From positions 124,001 through 188,000 of the forward strand of contig NZ_KZ819072.1 in NCBI RefSeq assembly GCF_003115855.1: a stretch of 64,000 nucleotides of DNA. Reading direction: 5' to 3'. The position numbers and the translations under genes are program-made. Under the pieces are notes generated by a model. It was not told where the DNA came from. It did no database searches and saw only the letters and a list, made by a program, of their open reading frames with translations. The DNA comes from Brenneria corticis (GTDB lineage Bacteria > Pseudomonadota > Gammaproteobacteria > Enterobacterales > Enterobacteriaceae). Each line of letters begins with the position of its first letter. Position 1 is the stretch's first letter. Of this stretch, positions 41,875 through 49,234 are shown in pieces.

Positions 41875-42900
41875 ATGGCGGAGCAACTGATGATTGACGT
41901 TCAGGATCTCAAGGTGCGTTTCCGCCGCGGCAGCCAGACGGTATCCGCCGTCAACGGCGTGAGCCTGGCGGTGGAGCGCGGCGAAGTTCTGGCGCTGATT
42001 GGCGAGTCGGGTTCGGGAAAAAGCGTGACTCTGCGGGCCTTGATGCGTCTCCATCCTGAGCGCAGCACCACTATCGAAGGGCGCATTCATATCGCCGGTC
42101 AGGATGTGATGGCGCTGGGCAAAAGCCAGCTGCGCGCGCTGCGCGGCCCGGTGGCGGCGATGATCTTTCAGGAGCCGTTGCTGGCGATGGATCCGGTCTA
42201 TACCGTCGGCGAGCAGATTATCGAGGTGCTGCGCCAGCACCGCCCGATTTCATACGCCGACGCGCGGCTCGCCGCGCTGGAGGCGTTGCGGCGGGTGCGT
42301 ATTCCCAGCCCTGAGCAGCGGCTTGACGCCTATCCGCACGAAATGTCCGGCGGCATGCGCCAGCGGGCGATGATCGCCCTGGCGCTGTCGTGCCAGCCGC
42401 AGCTCTTGCTGGCCGATGAGCCGACCACGGCGCTGGACGCCACGGTGCAGATTCAGATTTTGATTCTGCTGCGCGAGCTACAGCAGGCGCTCGGGCTTTC
42501 CATCGTCTTTGTGACCCATGATATCGGCGCGGCCGTCGAAGTGGCCGACCGCGTCGCCGTAATGTACGGCGGACGCATCGTCGAACAGGCGCCGCTGGAT
42601 GAATTGCTGCATAATCCGCTTCACCCCTATACCCAGGTGCTGCTGAGCACCCGCCCCAAGGGGGGCCTGAAAAAAGGCGAACGGCTGGTCAGCATTCCCG
42701 GCTCGCCGCCGGATCTGACCCGCCTGCCCGCGGGATGCGCGTTTTCTCCTCGCTGTCCGCGCGCCAGCGAGCTATGCCGCAGCCAGATACCGGCGTCCCG
42801 GCAGGTGAGTGCCGGACATCAAATCAGCTGTCATCATTGGAACGACGGCGTGGAAGAGCCATCCGCCGTCGTAAATTTAAGGAACGATCATGCAAGATAA
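41875..42900 (+). CDS. ABC transporter ATPase, OppD/DppD type
   Basis: 341 residues. Walker A GESGSGKSV, Q-loop MIFQEPLLAMDPVY, signature MSGGMRQRAMIALAL, Walker B LLLADEPTTALDA, and the C-terminal GCAFSPRCPRASELC, which binds an iron-sulfur or stabilises the dimer in OppD/DppD. Begins directly after the OppF-type stop and overlaps the amidase gene by 11 bp. Confidence 0.93.
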   Translation: MAEQLMIDVQDLKVRFRRGSQTVSAVNGVSLAVERGEVLALIGESGSGKSVTLRALMRLHPERSTTIEGRIHIAGQDVMALGKSQLRALRGPVAAMIFQEPLLAMDPVYTVGEQIIEVLRQHRPISYADARLAALEALRRVRIPSPEQRLDAYPHEMSGGMRQRAMIALALSCQPQLLLADEPTTALDATVQIQILILLRELQQALGLSIVFVTHDIGAAVEVADRVAVMYGGRIVEQAPLDELLHNPLHPYTQVLLSTRPKGGLKKGERLVSIPGSPPDLTRLPAGCAFSPRCPRASELCRSQIPASRQVSAGHQISCHHWNDGVEEPSAVVNLRNDHAR

Positions 42901-44077
42901 TGCTTTCGCTTTTATGCCCTATCCGCCGGCCGCCGTTGAGCATGCGCCTCAGGGTCCGTTATCCGGTTTTACCTTCGCGGTGAAAGATCTGTTCGACGTG
43001 GCGGGGTATCCGACCGGAGGCGGCAGTCCCCACGTGCTCGCCATGTCGGGCATAAAGCAGCGCACGGCGCCGACGGTACGGCGGCTGCTGGAGGCGGGGG
43101 CGGAATTCGTCGGCAAAACCCATACCAACGAGATGGCGTTTTCCATGAGCGGCAAGAATGCGCATTATGGCACGCCGCGCAACGGCGCGGCGCCGGAACG
43201 CATTCCCGGCGGGTCGTCATCGGGATCGGCGGCGGCGGTGTCCAACCGTCTGTGCGATTTCGCCCTGGGGACGGATACCGGCGGTTCGATCCGCACGCCG
43301 GCGAGTTACTGCGGTCTGTTTGGCCTGCGCCCCAGCCACGGGCGGATTTCCCTGGATGATTGCCAGCCGCTGGCCCCCAGTATGGATACGGCGGGCTACT
43401 TCACCCGCGACGCCGACTTATTCGAGCGGGTGGGGGAGTGTTTGCTGGGTGAGGACGACGCCCCGCTGCCGCAACAAGCGCAATGGGTCATCAGCCATGG
43501 GCTGTTTGACCTGCTTCCCGCGGCATCGCAACAGGCGTTGCGGCCCGCGCTGGAAAGCATCAAGGACGTTGCCGGCGAACTGACGCCGCTGTCCGGCGAG
43601 CTTCCCGCGCTGGAAGAGGCCTACTGGGCTTTCCGTTTTATCCAGGGGCGCGAGGCCTGGCTGGCGCAGGGGGAAAAAATCACCCGCTACGGTTTTGCGC
43701 TGGGACCGGATGTGGCCGGGCGTTTTGCCTGGGGCGCCGGCGTGACGGACGAGCAGTACCATAACGCCTGTCTTGTACGCGAGCGCTTTCGCGACGCCTG
43801 GCGGGCGCTGTTGGGCGATCGTATTCTGGTATTGCCCACGGTGCCGGATATTGCGCCGCTGCTGGATGCGCGGGACGAGGATATTGAACAGACCCGGCAG
43901 CTGTCGCATCATTTGTTGTCCATTGCCGTGCTGTGCGGCATCCCGCAGCTGAATCTGCCGCTGTCGTACAAAGAGGGAGCGCCGCTGGGGATTTCGCTTA
44001 TCGGACCGCGCGGCAGCGATCTGAGCCTGGTGCGCGCCGCGGCGCGCGTTGCCCGCCGCCATCTTGCCGCGCATTAA
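42890..44077 (+). CDS. Amidase-signature family hydrolase
   Basis: 395 residues. Catalytic triad of amidase-signature enzymes: Lys in FAVKDLFD (residue 32), Ser in PGGSSSGSAAAV and Ser in GTDTGGSIRTPAS (the nucleophile). The substrate pocket part is shorter than that of GatA, and the length is near AtzF/aryl- or acyl-amidases. RBS TAAGGAACG precedes it. Translated with the ABC importer, so it likely hydrolyses the imported amide (or peptide-like compound) to a carboxylate and amine. Alternative: a transaminated or indoleacetamide-like substrate; nothing in the sequence decides this. Confidence 0.9.
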   Translation: MQDNAFAFMPYPPAAVEHAPQGPLSGFTFAVKDLFDVAGYPTGGGSPHVLAMSGIKQRTAPTVRRLLEAGAEFVGKTHTNEMAFSMSGKNAHYGTPRNGAAPERIPGGSSSGSAAAVSNRLCDFALGTDTGGSIRTPASYCGLFGLRPSHGRISLDDCQPLAPSMDTAGYFTRDADLFERVGECLLGEDDAPLPQQAQWVISHGLFDLLPAASQQALRPALESIKDVAGELTPLSGELPALEEAYWAFRFIQGREAWLAQGEKITRYGFALGPDVAGRFAWGAGVTDEQYHNACLVRERFRDAWRALLGDRILVLPTVPDIAPLLDARDEDIEQTRQLSHHLLSIAVLCGIPQLNLPLSYKEGAPLGISLIGPRGSDLSLVRAAARVARRHLAAH

Positions 44078-44085
44078 GCACAAAC

Positions 44086-44102
44086 TTGCCGCCGCGCGGC
44101 AA
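44086..44102 (+). terminator. Possible hairpin terminator of the ABC-amidase operon
   Basis: TTGCCGC pairs with GCGGCAA around CGC, 8 bp after the amidase stop, followed by ATTGGCATTGTTG, so the uridine tract is poor. Confidence 0.4.
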
Positions 44103-44169
44103 ATTGGCATTGTTGTCGCGGCGTTTGTTGGCGATACTGTACAGGCCTAGCCATAGGCGATGAATTACA

Positions 44170-44255
44170 TGACTCGGGGTGCCCTGGTTTATCAACCACA
44201 GGGCTGAGAAACACCCGCATTACCTGATCTGGATTATGCCAGCGTAGGGAAGTCA
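44170..44255 (+). ncRNA. Thiamine pyrophosphate (TPP/THI-box) riboswitch
   Basis: P1 is TGACT (44170-44174) with AGTCA (44251-44255). The conserved core is complete: CGGGGTGCCC, GGGCTGAGAAACACCCG, then ACCTGATCTGGATTATGCCAG and GCGTAGGGAAGT. These are the standard THI-box bases. It lies about 50 bp before thiM. TPP binding represses the thiazole and pyrimidine salvage genes that follow. Confidence 0.95.
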
Positions 44256-44266
44256 CGGTATGCCGA

Positions 44267-44300
44267 CCAACCGGTTACCGCCTTCTTGAACGCCGGTTGG
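44267..44300 (+). promoter_or_regulatory. Expression-platform hairpin sequestering the thiM ribosome site
   Basis: CCAACCGG (44267-44274) pairs with CCGGTTGG (44293-44300), which is continuous with the GGGG of the ribosome site just ahead of ATGATG at 44305. Formation of this hairpin would hide the ribosome site, so control is probably translational. The alternative fold that frees the site on TPP release is inferred. Confidence 0.6.
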
Positions 44301-44304
44301 GGGA

Positions 44305-45102
44305 ATGATGAACGCTCGACCTGTCGATTTACCGGCTGCCCAGGCGGCGGCCTCGCTAACGCAATTTCACGCCTTGTCTCCTTTAGTGCACTGTCTCACC
44401 AACGATGTGGTGCAATCCTTCACCGCCAACGTGCTGCTGGCGCTGAACGCGTCGCCGGCGATGGTGGTGGACCCCGCCGAAGCCGCGCAGTTCAGCGCCT
44501 TGGCCGATGCGCTGCTGATCAACGTCGGCACGCTGGAGCGCCATCGCGCCGACGCCATGCTGGCGGCGGTCCACGGCGCCAATCAGTCCGCCACGCCGTG
44601 GGTGCTCGATCCGGTGGCGGTCGGCGGGCTGACTTACCGTACTGAATTTGCCCATCAACTGCTGCAATTAAAACCGGCGGCCATTCGCGGCAACGCCTCC
44701 GAAATCATGGCGTTGGCCGGACTGGGCGCGCGCAGTCGCGGCGTGGACAGCGCCGACGATTCCCATAGCGCGCTGTCCGCCGCCCGCGAGCTGGCCCGCA
44801 GGTTTTCCACCATCGTCGCGGTGACCGGCGAAGTGGACTACGTAACGGACGGTTCATTTGACTGGGCGATCAGCGGCGGGGATAAAATCATGACCCGCGT
44901 GGTGGGAACCGGCTGCGCATTGTCCGCGGTGGTCGCCGCTTTCTGCGCGCTGAAGGGCGACCGCTTATCCCACGTGGCGGCGGCCTGTTACGTGATGTCG
45001 CTGGCCGGGCAGCGGGCCGCGCGCCAGGCCCAGGGGCCGGGCAGTTTTATTCCGGCCTTTCTTGACGCTCTCTATGGTCTGCGCGGGGAGGATCTGGCAT
45101 GA
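44305..45102 (+). CDS. thiM: Hydroxyethylthiazole kinase ThiM
   Basis: 265 residues. Phosphorylates 4-methyl-5-(2-hydroxyethyl)thiazole for thiamine salvage. ATG 44305 or the adjacent ATG 44308. Family motifs: VHCLTNDVVQSFTANVLLAL, GNASEIMALAG and TGCALSAVVAAF (catalytic Cys region), plus VTGEVDYVTDG. Follows the TPP riboswitch, and the ATGA at 45099 couples it to thiD. Length and order agree with enterobacterial thiM-thiD. Confidence 0.95.
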   Translation: MMNARPVDLPAAQAAASLTQFHALSPLVHCLTNDVVQSFTANVLLALNASPAMVVDPAEAAQFSALADALLINVGTLERHRADAMLAAVHGANQSATPWVLDPVAVGGLTYRTEFAHQLLQLKPAAIRGNASEIMALAGLGARSRGVDSADDSHSALSAARELARRFSTIVAVTGEVDYVTDGSFDWAISGGDKIMTRVVGTGCALSAVVAAFCALKGDRLSHVAAACYVMSLAGQRAARQAQGPGSFIPAFLDALYGLRGEDLA

Positions 45103-45902
45103 AACGAATCAACGCGTTAACCATTGCCGGCACCGACCCCAGCGGCGGGGCGGGCATTCAGGCCGATCTGAAAACGTTCTCGGCGCTGGGGGCTTACGGC
45201 GCCACGGTGATTACCGCGCTGGTGGCGCAGAATACGCGCGGCGTTCAGTCGGTCTACCGTATTGAGCCGGAATTTGTCGCTGCCCAGCTTGATTCCGTGC
45301 TGAGCGATGTGCGCATCGACAGCGCCAAGATCGGCATGCTGGCGCAGGCTGATATCGTTGACGCGGTGGCTGAGCGTTTGCGTCATTACGCGGTGCCCCA
45401 TGTGGTGCTCGACACGGTGATGCTGGCAAAAAGCGGCGATCCGCTGCTCTCTCCCGACGCGGTGGCGTCGATCCGCCGTTTATTGCTGCCGCAGGTATCC
45501 ATCATTACGCCTAACCTGCCGGAAGCGGCCGCCCTGCTTGATTGCGCGCCGGCCGTGAACGAGCGGGAAATGCGCCAACAGGGGCAGGCGTTGCTGGATA
45601 TGGGGTGTCAGGCGGTGCTGATGAAAGGCGGTCATCTGAGCGAGGAGGAGAGCCCGGACTGGCTGTTTAGCCGCAACGCTGCGCCGCAGCGTTTTACCTC
45701 TCCCCGCGTCAAAACCCGCCATACCCACGGCACCGGATGCACCCTGTCCGCCGCGCTGGCGGCGTTGCGGCCGCGTCATGCCGACTGGCCGGAGACGGTC
45801 GCGGCGGCGAAAAATTATCTGCAAAAAGCGCTTGAGCAGGCCGATACGCTGGAAGTGGGGCAGGGGATAGGCCCGGTGCATCATTTCCATGCCTGGTGGT
45901 GA
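45099..45902 (+). CDS. thiD: Hydroxymethylpyrimidine/phosphomethylpyrimidine kinase ThiD
   Basis: 267 residues. Adds both phosphates to 4-amino-5-hydroxymethyl-2-methylpyrimidine. Motifs: TIAGTDPSGGAGIQADLKTF, TALVAQNTRGVQ, MLAKSGDPLLS, PNLPEAAAL and HTHGTGCTLSAALAA with the catalytic Cys. Overlaps thiM by 4 bp, so it is under the same riboswitch. Convergent with fbaB. Confidence 0.95.
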   Translation: MKRINALTIAGTDPSGGAGIQADLKTFSALGAYGATVITALVAQNTRGVQSVYRIEPEFVAAQLDSVLSDVRIDSAKIGMLAQADIVDAVAERLRHYAVPHVVLDTVMLAKSGDPLLSPDAVASIRRLLLPQVSIITPNLPEAAALLDCAPAVNEREMRQQGQALLDMGCQAVLMKGGHLSEEESPDWLFSRNAAPQRFTSPRVKTRHTHGTGCTLSAALAALRPRHADWPETVAAAKNYLQKALEQADTLEVGQGIGPVHHFHAWW

Positions 45903-45934
45903 TGGCGGACGAGGCTAAAGGCTGGCTGTTAGGT

Positions 45935-45975
45935 GATTGTCCGGCCGCGCGGGCTGATCCGCCGGCCGGACAATC
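45935..45975. terminator. 13-bp inverted repeat between thiD and fbaB
   Basis: GATTGTCCGGCCG (45935-45947) pairs with CGGCCGGACAATC (45963-45975), between convergent genes. No T-tract follows on either strand, so it may be a Rho-dependent or stabilising hairpin for both messages and is listed as a terminator only by position. Confidence 0.5.
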
Positions 45976-45984
45976 TGCGACGGA

Positions 45985-47034
45985 CTAGGCGATGGTGATG
46001 CTCTTATCGAGATAGGTATCCTGCACGGCGTTGATCAGCGCCACCCCTTCCCGCAGGGATTTTTTAAACGCCTTGCGCCCGAGGATCAGGCCCATGCCGC
46101 CGGCGCGCTTATTGATCACCGCGGTACGCACGGATTCCTGCAGATCGTTATCGCCGGCGGCGCCGCCGGAGTTGATAAGCCCGGCGCGGCCCAGGTAGCA
46201 GTTGGCCAGTTGATAACGCACCAGGTCGATCGGGTGATCGGTGGTCAGTTTGTCGTAGACGCGGTCGTCGGTATAGCCGAATTTGATGGCGCGATAGCCG
46301 CCGTTGTTCTCCGCCATTTTCTGCTTCACGATATCGGCGCCGATGGTGGCGGCAAGATGGTTGGCCTGGCCGGTGAGATCGGCGCTGGCGTGGTAGTCTA
46401 CGCCATCTTTTTTGAAGGCGGAGTTGCGCAGATAGGCCCACAGCACGGTGACCATGCCCAGTTCGTGGGCGCGTTCGAATGCGCTTGAGATTTCTTCGAT
46501 CTGGCGGCGCGACTGTTCAGAGCCGAAATAGATGGTGGCGCCCACGGCGACCGCGCCCAGATTGAACGCCTGCTCAACGCTGGCGTACAGCGTCTGGTCG
46601 TACTGGGTGGGATAACTCAGGGTTTCGTTGTGGTTGAGTTTGACCAGAAACGGGATTTTGTGCGCGTAGCGGCGCGAAACCGCGGCCAGCACGCCATAGG
46701 TGGACGCCACGGCGTTGCAGCCCGCTTCGATCGCCAGTTCGACGATGTTTTTGGGATCGAAATAGATCGGATTGGCGGCGAAAGACGCGCCGGCGGAGTG
46801 CTCGACCCCCTGATCGACCGGTAAGATGGACAGATAGCCGGTGCCGGCCAGTCGGCCGTGGTTGAACAGCGTTTGCATCGAGCGCAGCACGCTATTGGGG
46901 CGATTGTTATCGATCATCACCCGATCGACGAAGTCGGCGCCCGGCAGGTAAAGGTTTTCAACGGGGATGGTGGTACAGCGGTGTTGCAACAGATCTTCCG
47001 CTTCCTTACCTAATAACTGTGCAATATCAGTCAT
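45985..47034 (-). CDS. fbaB: Class I fructose-bisphosphate aldolase FbaB
   Basis: 349 residues, the DhnA-type class I aldolase that uses a Schiff-base lysine. It contains SILPVDQGVEHSAGASFAAN, the FLVKLNHNETLSYP loop, GATIYFGSEQSRRQIEE and Lys in YRAIKFGYTDDRVYD (the lysine region). Family member in E. coli is FbaB (350 residues), used in gluconeogenesis. Same order as in E. coli next to thiD and yegS. Starts with a GGAGTTA ribosome site. Confidence 0.95.
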   Translation of the reverse strand: MTDIAQLLGKEAEDLLQHRCTTIPVENLYLPGADFVDRVMIDNNRPNSVLRSMQTLFNHGRLAGTGYLSILPVDQGVEHSAGASFAANPIYFDPKNIVELAIEAGCNAVASTYGVLAAVSRRYAHKIPFLVKLNHNETLSYPTQYDQTLYASVEQAFNLGAVAVGATIYFGSEQSRRQIEEISSAFERAHELGMVTVLWAYLRNSAFKKDGVDYHASADLTGQANHLAATIGADIVKQKMAENNGGYRAIKFGYTDDRVYDKLTTDHPIDLVRYQLANCYLGRAGLINSGGAAGDNDLQESVRTAVINKRAGGMGLILGRKAFKKSLREGVALINAVQDTYLDKSITIA

Positions 47035-47502
47035 GATTAACTCCTGGTTTGGCTTTTCCTTATCGCCGTCTCAGGTGATTTCGCTTGTTATTCTGAGTGT
47101 GTAGCCATTATACGGACCCTGCGTCTGCTCCAGGATCAATGGTTACGGCGTAATGAAAAAGCGATGATTGAGGTCGTTAAGACAGGATGAATGACATCCT
47201 GACGATCGAAACATAGATGCAATTGCCGATAAATGCCATTCTGCGCCGCAAATTAGCCGCGGCGGCAGGCCGTTTTGTGAACGCCTTCAGAGGAATGCGC
47301 CCGCACGCGGCGCAGAGGGGCGACGCTTTGCCCGGCGCAGGTAATAAGCCGACCCCGCAACCTGAAATATAAACCGGCGATTTACGGATGTGCTCTCGTT
47401 AATTTTGCTTACAAATAAGCATGTTGTCTCCCTGATAAGGGATAAGGGTGATAACCTGTAAACGATAAGGCATAACGGATTGTAAGTTAGAGGAAAGTAA
47501 GT
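47035..47502. other. 468-bp intergenic region between fbaB and psiE
   Basis: Divergent fbaB and psiE promoters must lie here. Nothing else is evident. The part next to psiE contains TAAGGGTGATAACC, CTGATAAGGGATAAGG and GATAAGGCATAAC, A/T-rich repeats of a GATAAGG type (47436-47475) that could be regulatory. No Pho box is called, although psiE is phosphate-starvation-inducible in E. coli. Confidence 0.4.
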
Positions 47503-47910
47503 ATGGCGGGTTCAACGCGCAGCATTATGGTTTCAAACGGACTTCAGACGATACTCAATATCGGGCTGCTGATATTGGCGACCATTCTTGTGATCTTTCT
47601 GGGGAAGGAAACCTACCACCTGGCGCAGGTGCTGCTGGTAACCAATGAGAAAGAGTCGTCCTATCAGCTGATTGAAAGCATCGTTATCTACTTTCTCTAT
47701 TTCGAGTTTATCGCGCTGATCGTCAAGTATTTCCAGTCGGGCTACCATTTTCCGCTGCGCTATTTTGTCTATATCGGCATTACGGCGATTATCCGGCTGA
47801 TTATCGTCGATCATAAAAATCCCTTCGATACGCTGATTTACGCCGCCTCCATCCTGCTGTTGGTGATTACGCTCTATCTGGCGAACAGTAATCGCCTGAG
47901 GCGCGAATAA
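47503..47910 (+). CDS. psiE: Phosphate-starvation-inducible protein PsiE homologue
   Basis: 135 residues, four hydrophobic membrane segments (IGLLILATILVIFLGKE, ESIVIYFLYFEFIALIVKYF, YFVYIGITAIIRLIIVD, LIYAASILLLVITLYLA), which is the PsiE topology, and the conserved VKYFQSGYHFPLRYFVYIG. Ribosome site GAGGAAAG. E. coli psiE lies elsewhere (near malE), so its place here reflects a local rearrangement. Function at the membrane is unknown. Confidence 0.88.
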   Translation: MAGSTRSIMVSNGLQTILNIGLLILATILVIFLGKETYHLAQVLLVTNEKESSYQLIESIVIYFLYFEFIALIVKYFQSGYHFPLRYFVYIGITAIIRLIIVDHKNPFDTLIYAASILLLVITLYLANSNRLRRE

Positions 47911-47933
47911 TTCTCGACTGACCCCACCTCAGC

Positions 47934-47995
47934 CCTTCGCAAGGGAGGGAGTTTGGCACCTCCCCCTGACAAGGGGGAGGCCGGGAGGGGGTAGC
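47934..47995. repeat. Intergenic GC-rich hairpin element between psiE and yegS
   Basis: CCTCCCCC-TGACAA-GGGGGAGG (47959-47980) forms a perfect 8-bp stem, flanked by CTTCGCAAGGGAGGGAGTTTGGC on one side and CCGGGAGGGGGT on the other. The GGGAGG motif occurs several times. The shape resembles dispersed intergenic elements of enterobacteria. Only one copy is in this window, so a repeat family cannot be shown. Confidence 0.4.
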
Positions 47996-48019
47996 GGCAG
48001 GCGTCGCTGGAGCGGTGAT

Positions 48020-48919
48020 TCACCCCAGCAGCGCGCACTGCGGCGGCAGACGACAGCGGATGGCCGCCGGGATCACTTCGATATGGAAACGATTAGCCTT
48101 TAGCGGCTCGCCGTCCAGATTAAACGTCATCTCATCGGGGGCGGTAATTTCCAGCCAGGGCAGGGTGGCGGAAATCAGATTCTGGTTTTCGCCGTCGGTA
48201 AACCAGGCCTGCAGCATATTGGGCAACAGCTCCTGCGCCGACAGGATGCGCAGTTCCAGCAGGCCGTCATTGATTAATCCATCCGGGCAGAGCAACTGAC
48301 CGCCGCCGGCCTGGCGCCCGTTTCCCACAGCAATGACCAGCGTGTCTCCCGACCAGTTGAAATCCGGCCCGCGGATTTCGCAGCGTTCGGCATGCAGCAT
48401 ATCCATGCGCAGCAGCGCGTGCAGAATATAGGACGCGCCGCCGAGCGCCGACTTCATTCTCGCCGGGGTTTCGGTGGTAATGCGGGTGGCGAATCCGCCG
48501 GTCGCCATATTGATGAAATAGTGCTCGTCATTCACTTTCGCCAGGTCAATGGCGCAGGCCCGGCCTTTGACGGCCAGCGTCAGGGCGTTATGCAGGTCGA
48601 GAGGGATCTGGCAACTGGTGGCGAAATCGTTGGCGGTTCCCAGCGGGATAATCCCCAGGCAGGGACGTACCGTTGCGGGCTGAACCGCCAGCGCGCCGGC
48701 AACTTCATTGATGGTGCCGTCGCCTCCGGCGGCGATGACGTTCTCCACGTTGAGCCGGGCGGCTTCCTCTACATAGCGCCGCGCGTCGCCGAACTCCCAG
48801 GTTACTCTGACGTGCAGCCGGTATCCGTCCTGGCGCAATAGCTCAATTGCCTGACGAAGTTCCTCATTATCCGCGCTTTTTCCATTCAAAATGAGCAGCG
48901 TGGCTGGGGGCTGAACCAT
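48020..48919 (-). CDS. yegS: Lipid kinase YegS
   Basis: 299 residues from ATG 48919, chosen because GGAGAAC lies 3 bp before it; an upstream in-frame ATG at 48931 lacks this. Diacylglycerol-kinase catalytic domain: LLILNGKSADNEELR, the nucleotide loop AAGGDGTINEVAGAL, PLGTANDFATS and the Mg-binding part DLAKVNDEHYFINM. A phosphatidylglycerol kinase in E. coli. It keeps its E. coli neighbour order (trhP, cyaR, yegS, fbaB). Confidence 0.95.
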   Translation of the reverse strand: MVQPPATLLILNGKSADNEELRQAIELLRQDGYRLHVRVTWEFGDARRYVEEAARLNVENVIAAGGDGTINEVAGALAVQPATVRPCLGIIPLGTANDFATSCQIPLDLHNALTLAVKGRACAIDLAKVNDEHYFINMATGGFATRITTETPARMKSALGGASYILHALLRMDMLHAERCEIRGPDFNWSGDTLVIAVGNGRQAGGGQLLCPDGLINDGLLELRILSAQELLPNMLQAWFTDGENQNLISATLPWLEITAPDEMTFNLDGEPLKANRFHIEVIPAAIRCRLPPQCALLG

Positions 48920-49055
48920 GGTGTTCTCCATATTCGGTATTGCTGATGATATGCCGGATGCCTAATGCCTTCTAATCATAGTAACTAAATACCCGGGCCG
49001 GTATCGGAAGATTCGTTGAATAGGGCTGGAAGCGGGAGTGAACGGAAAGCCGAAA

Positions 49056-49148
49056 AAGAAAAAGCCAGCTCAAGGGAGATTGAGCTGGCCAAGGAGGTGG
49101 TTCCTAGTAGTATCACTACGCTTATTTTTCGTTCTATATTTTCTCAGC
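49056..49148 (-). ncRNA. cyaR: CyaR (RyeE) small regulatory RNA
   Basis: On the minus strand, downstream of trhP as in E. coli. The seed and terminator match CyaR: TAGGAACCACCTCCTTGGCC, then the hairpin GCCAGCTCAA/TTGAGCTGGC (49089-49064) with loop TCTCCC, ending in TTTTTCTTTTT. E. coli CyaR has the same ACCAGGAACCACCTCCTTAG core and ends in a similar hairpin with loop ATCTCCC. The 5' end is placed at 49148 from the -10 TACTAT (49160-49155). An Hfq-dependent RNA that represses ompX, luxS and nadE in E. coli; targets here are inferred. Its 5' portion differs more from E. coli. Confidence 0.9.
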
Positions 49149-49154
49149 GTCGCC

Positions 49155-49197
49155 ATAGTAACCAGAAGCCCGGCTCATTGATGTGATCTGATTCTAA
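49155..49197 (-). promoter_or_regulatory. cyaR promoter with CRP site
   Basis: -10 TACTAT (49160-49155), and a half-conserved CRP site on the plus strand TGTGA-TCTGAT-TCTAA at 49182-49197. Its centre (49189.5) is 41.5 bp from the inferred +1 (49148), the class II activator position. CyaR is CRP-dependent in E. coli, so the arrangement is conserved. Confidence 0.75.
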
Positions 49198-49234
49198 TAT
49201 TTATCAAAAGCCACATCATTTGTGGAACATTCCG

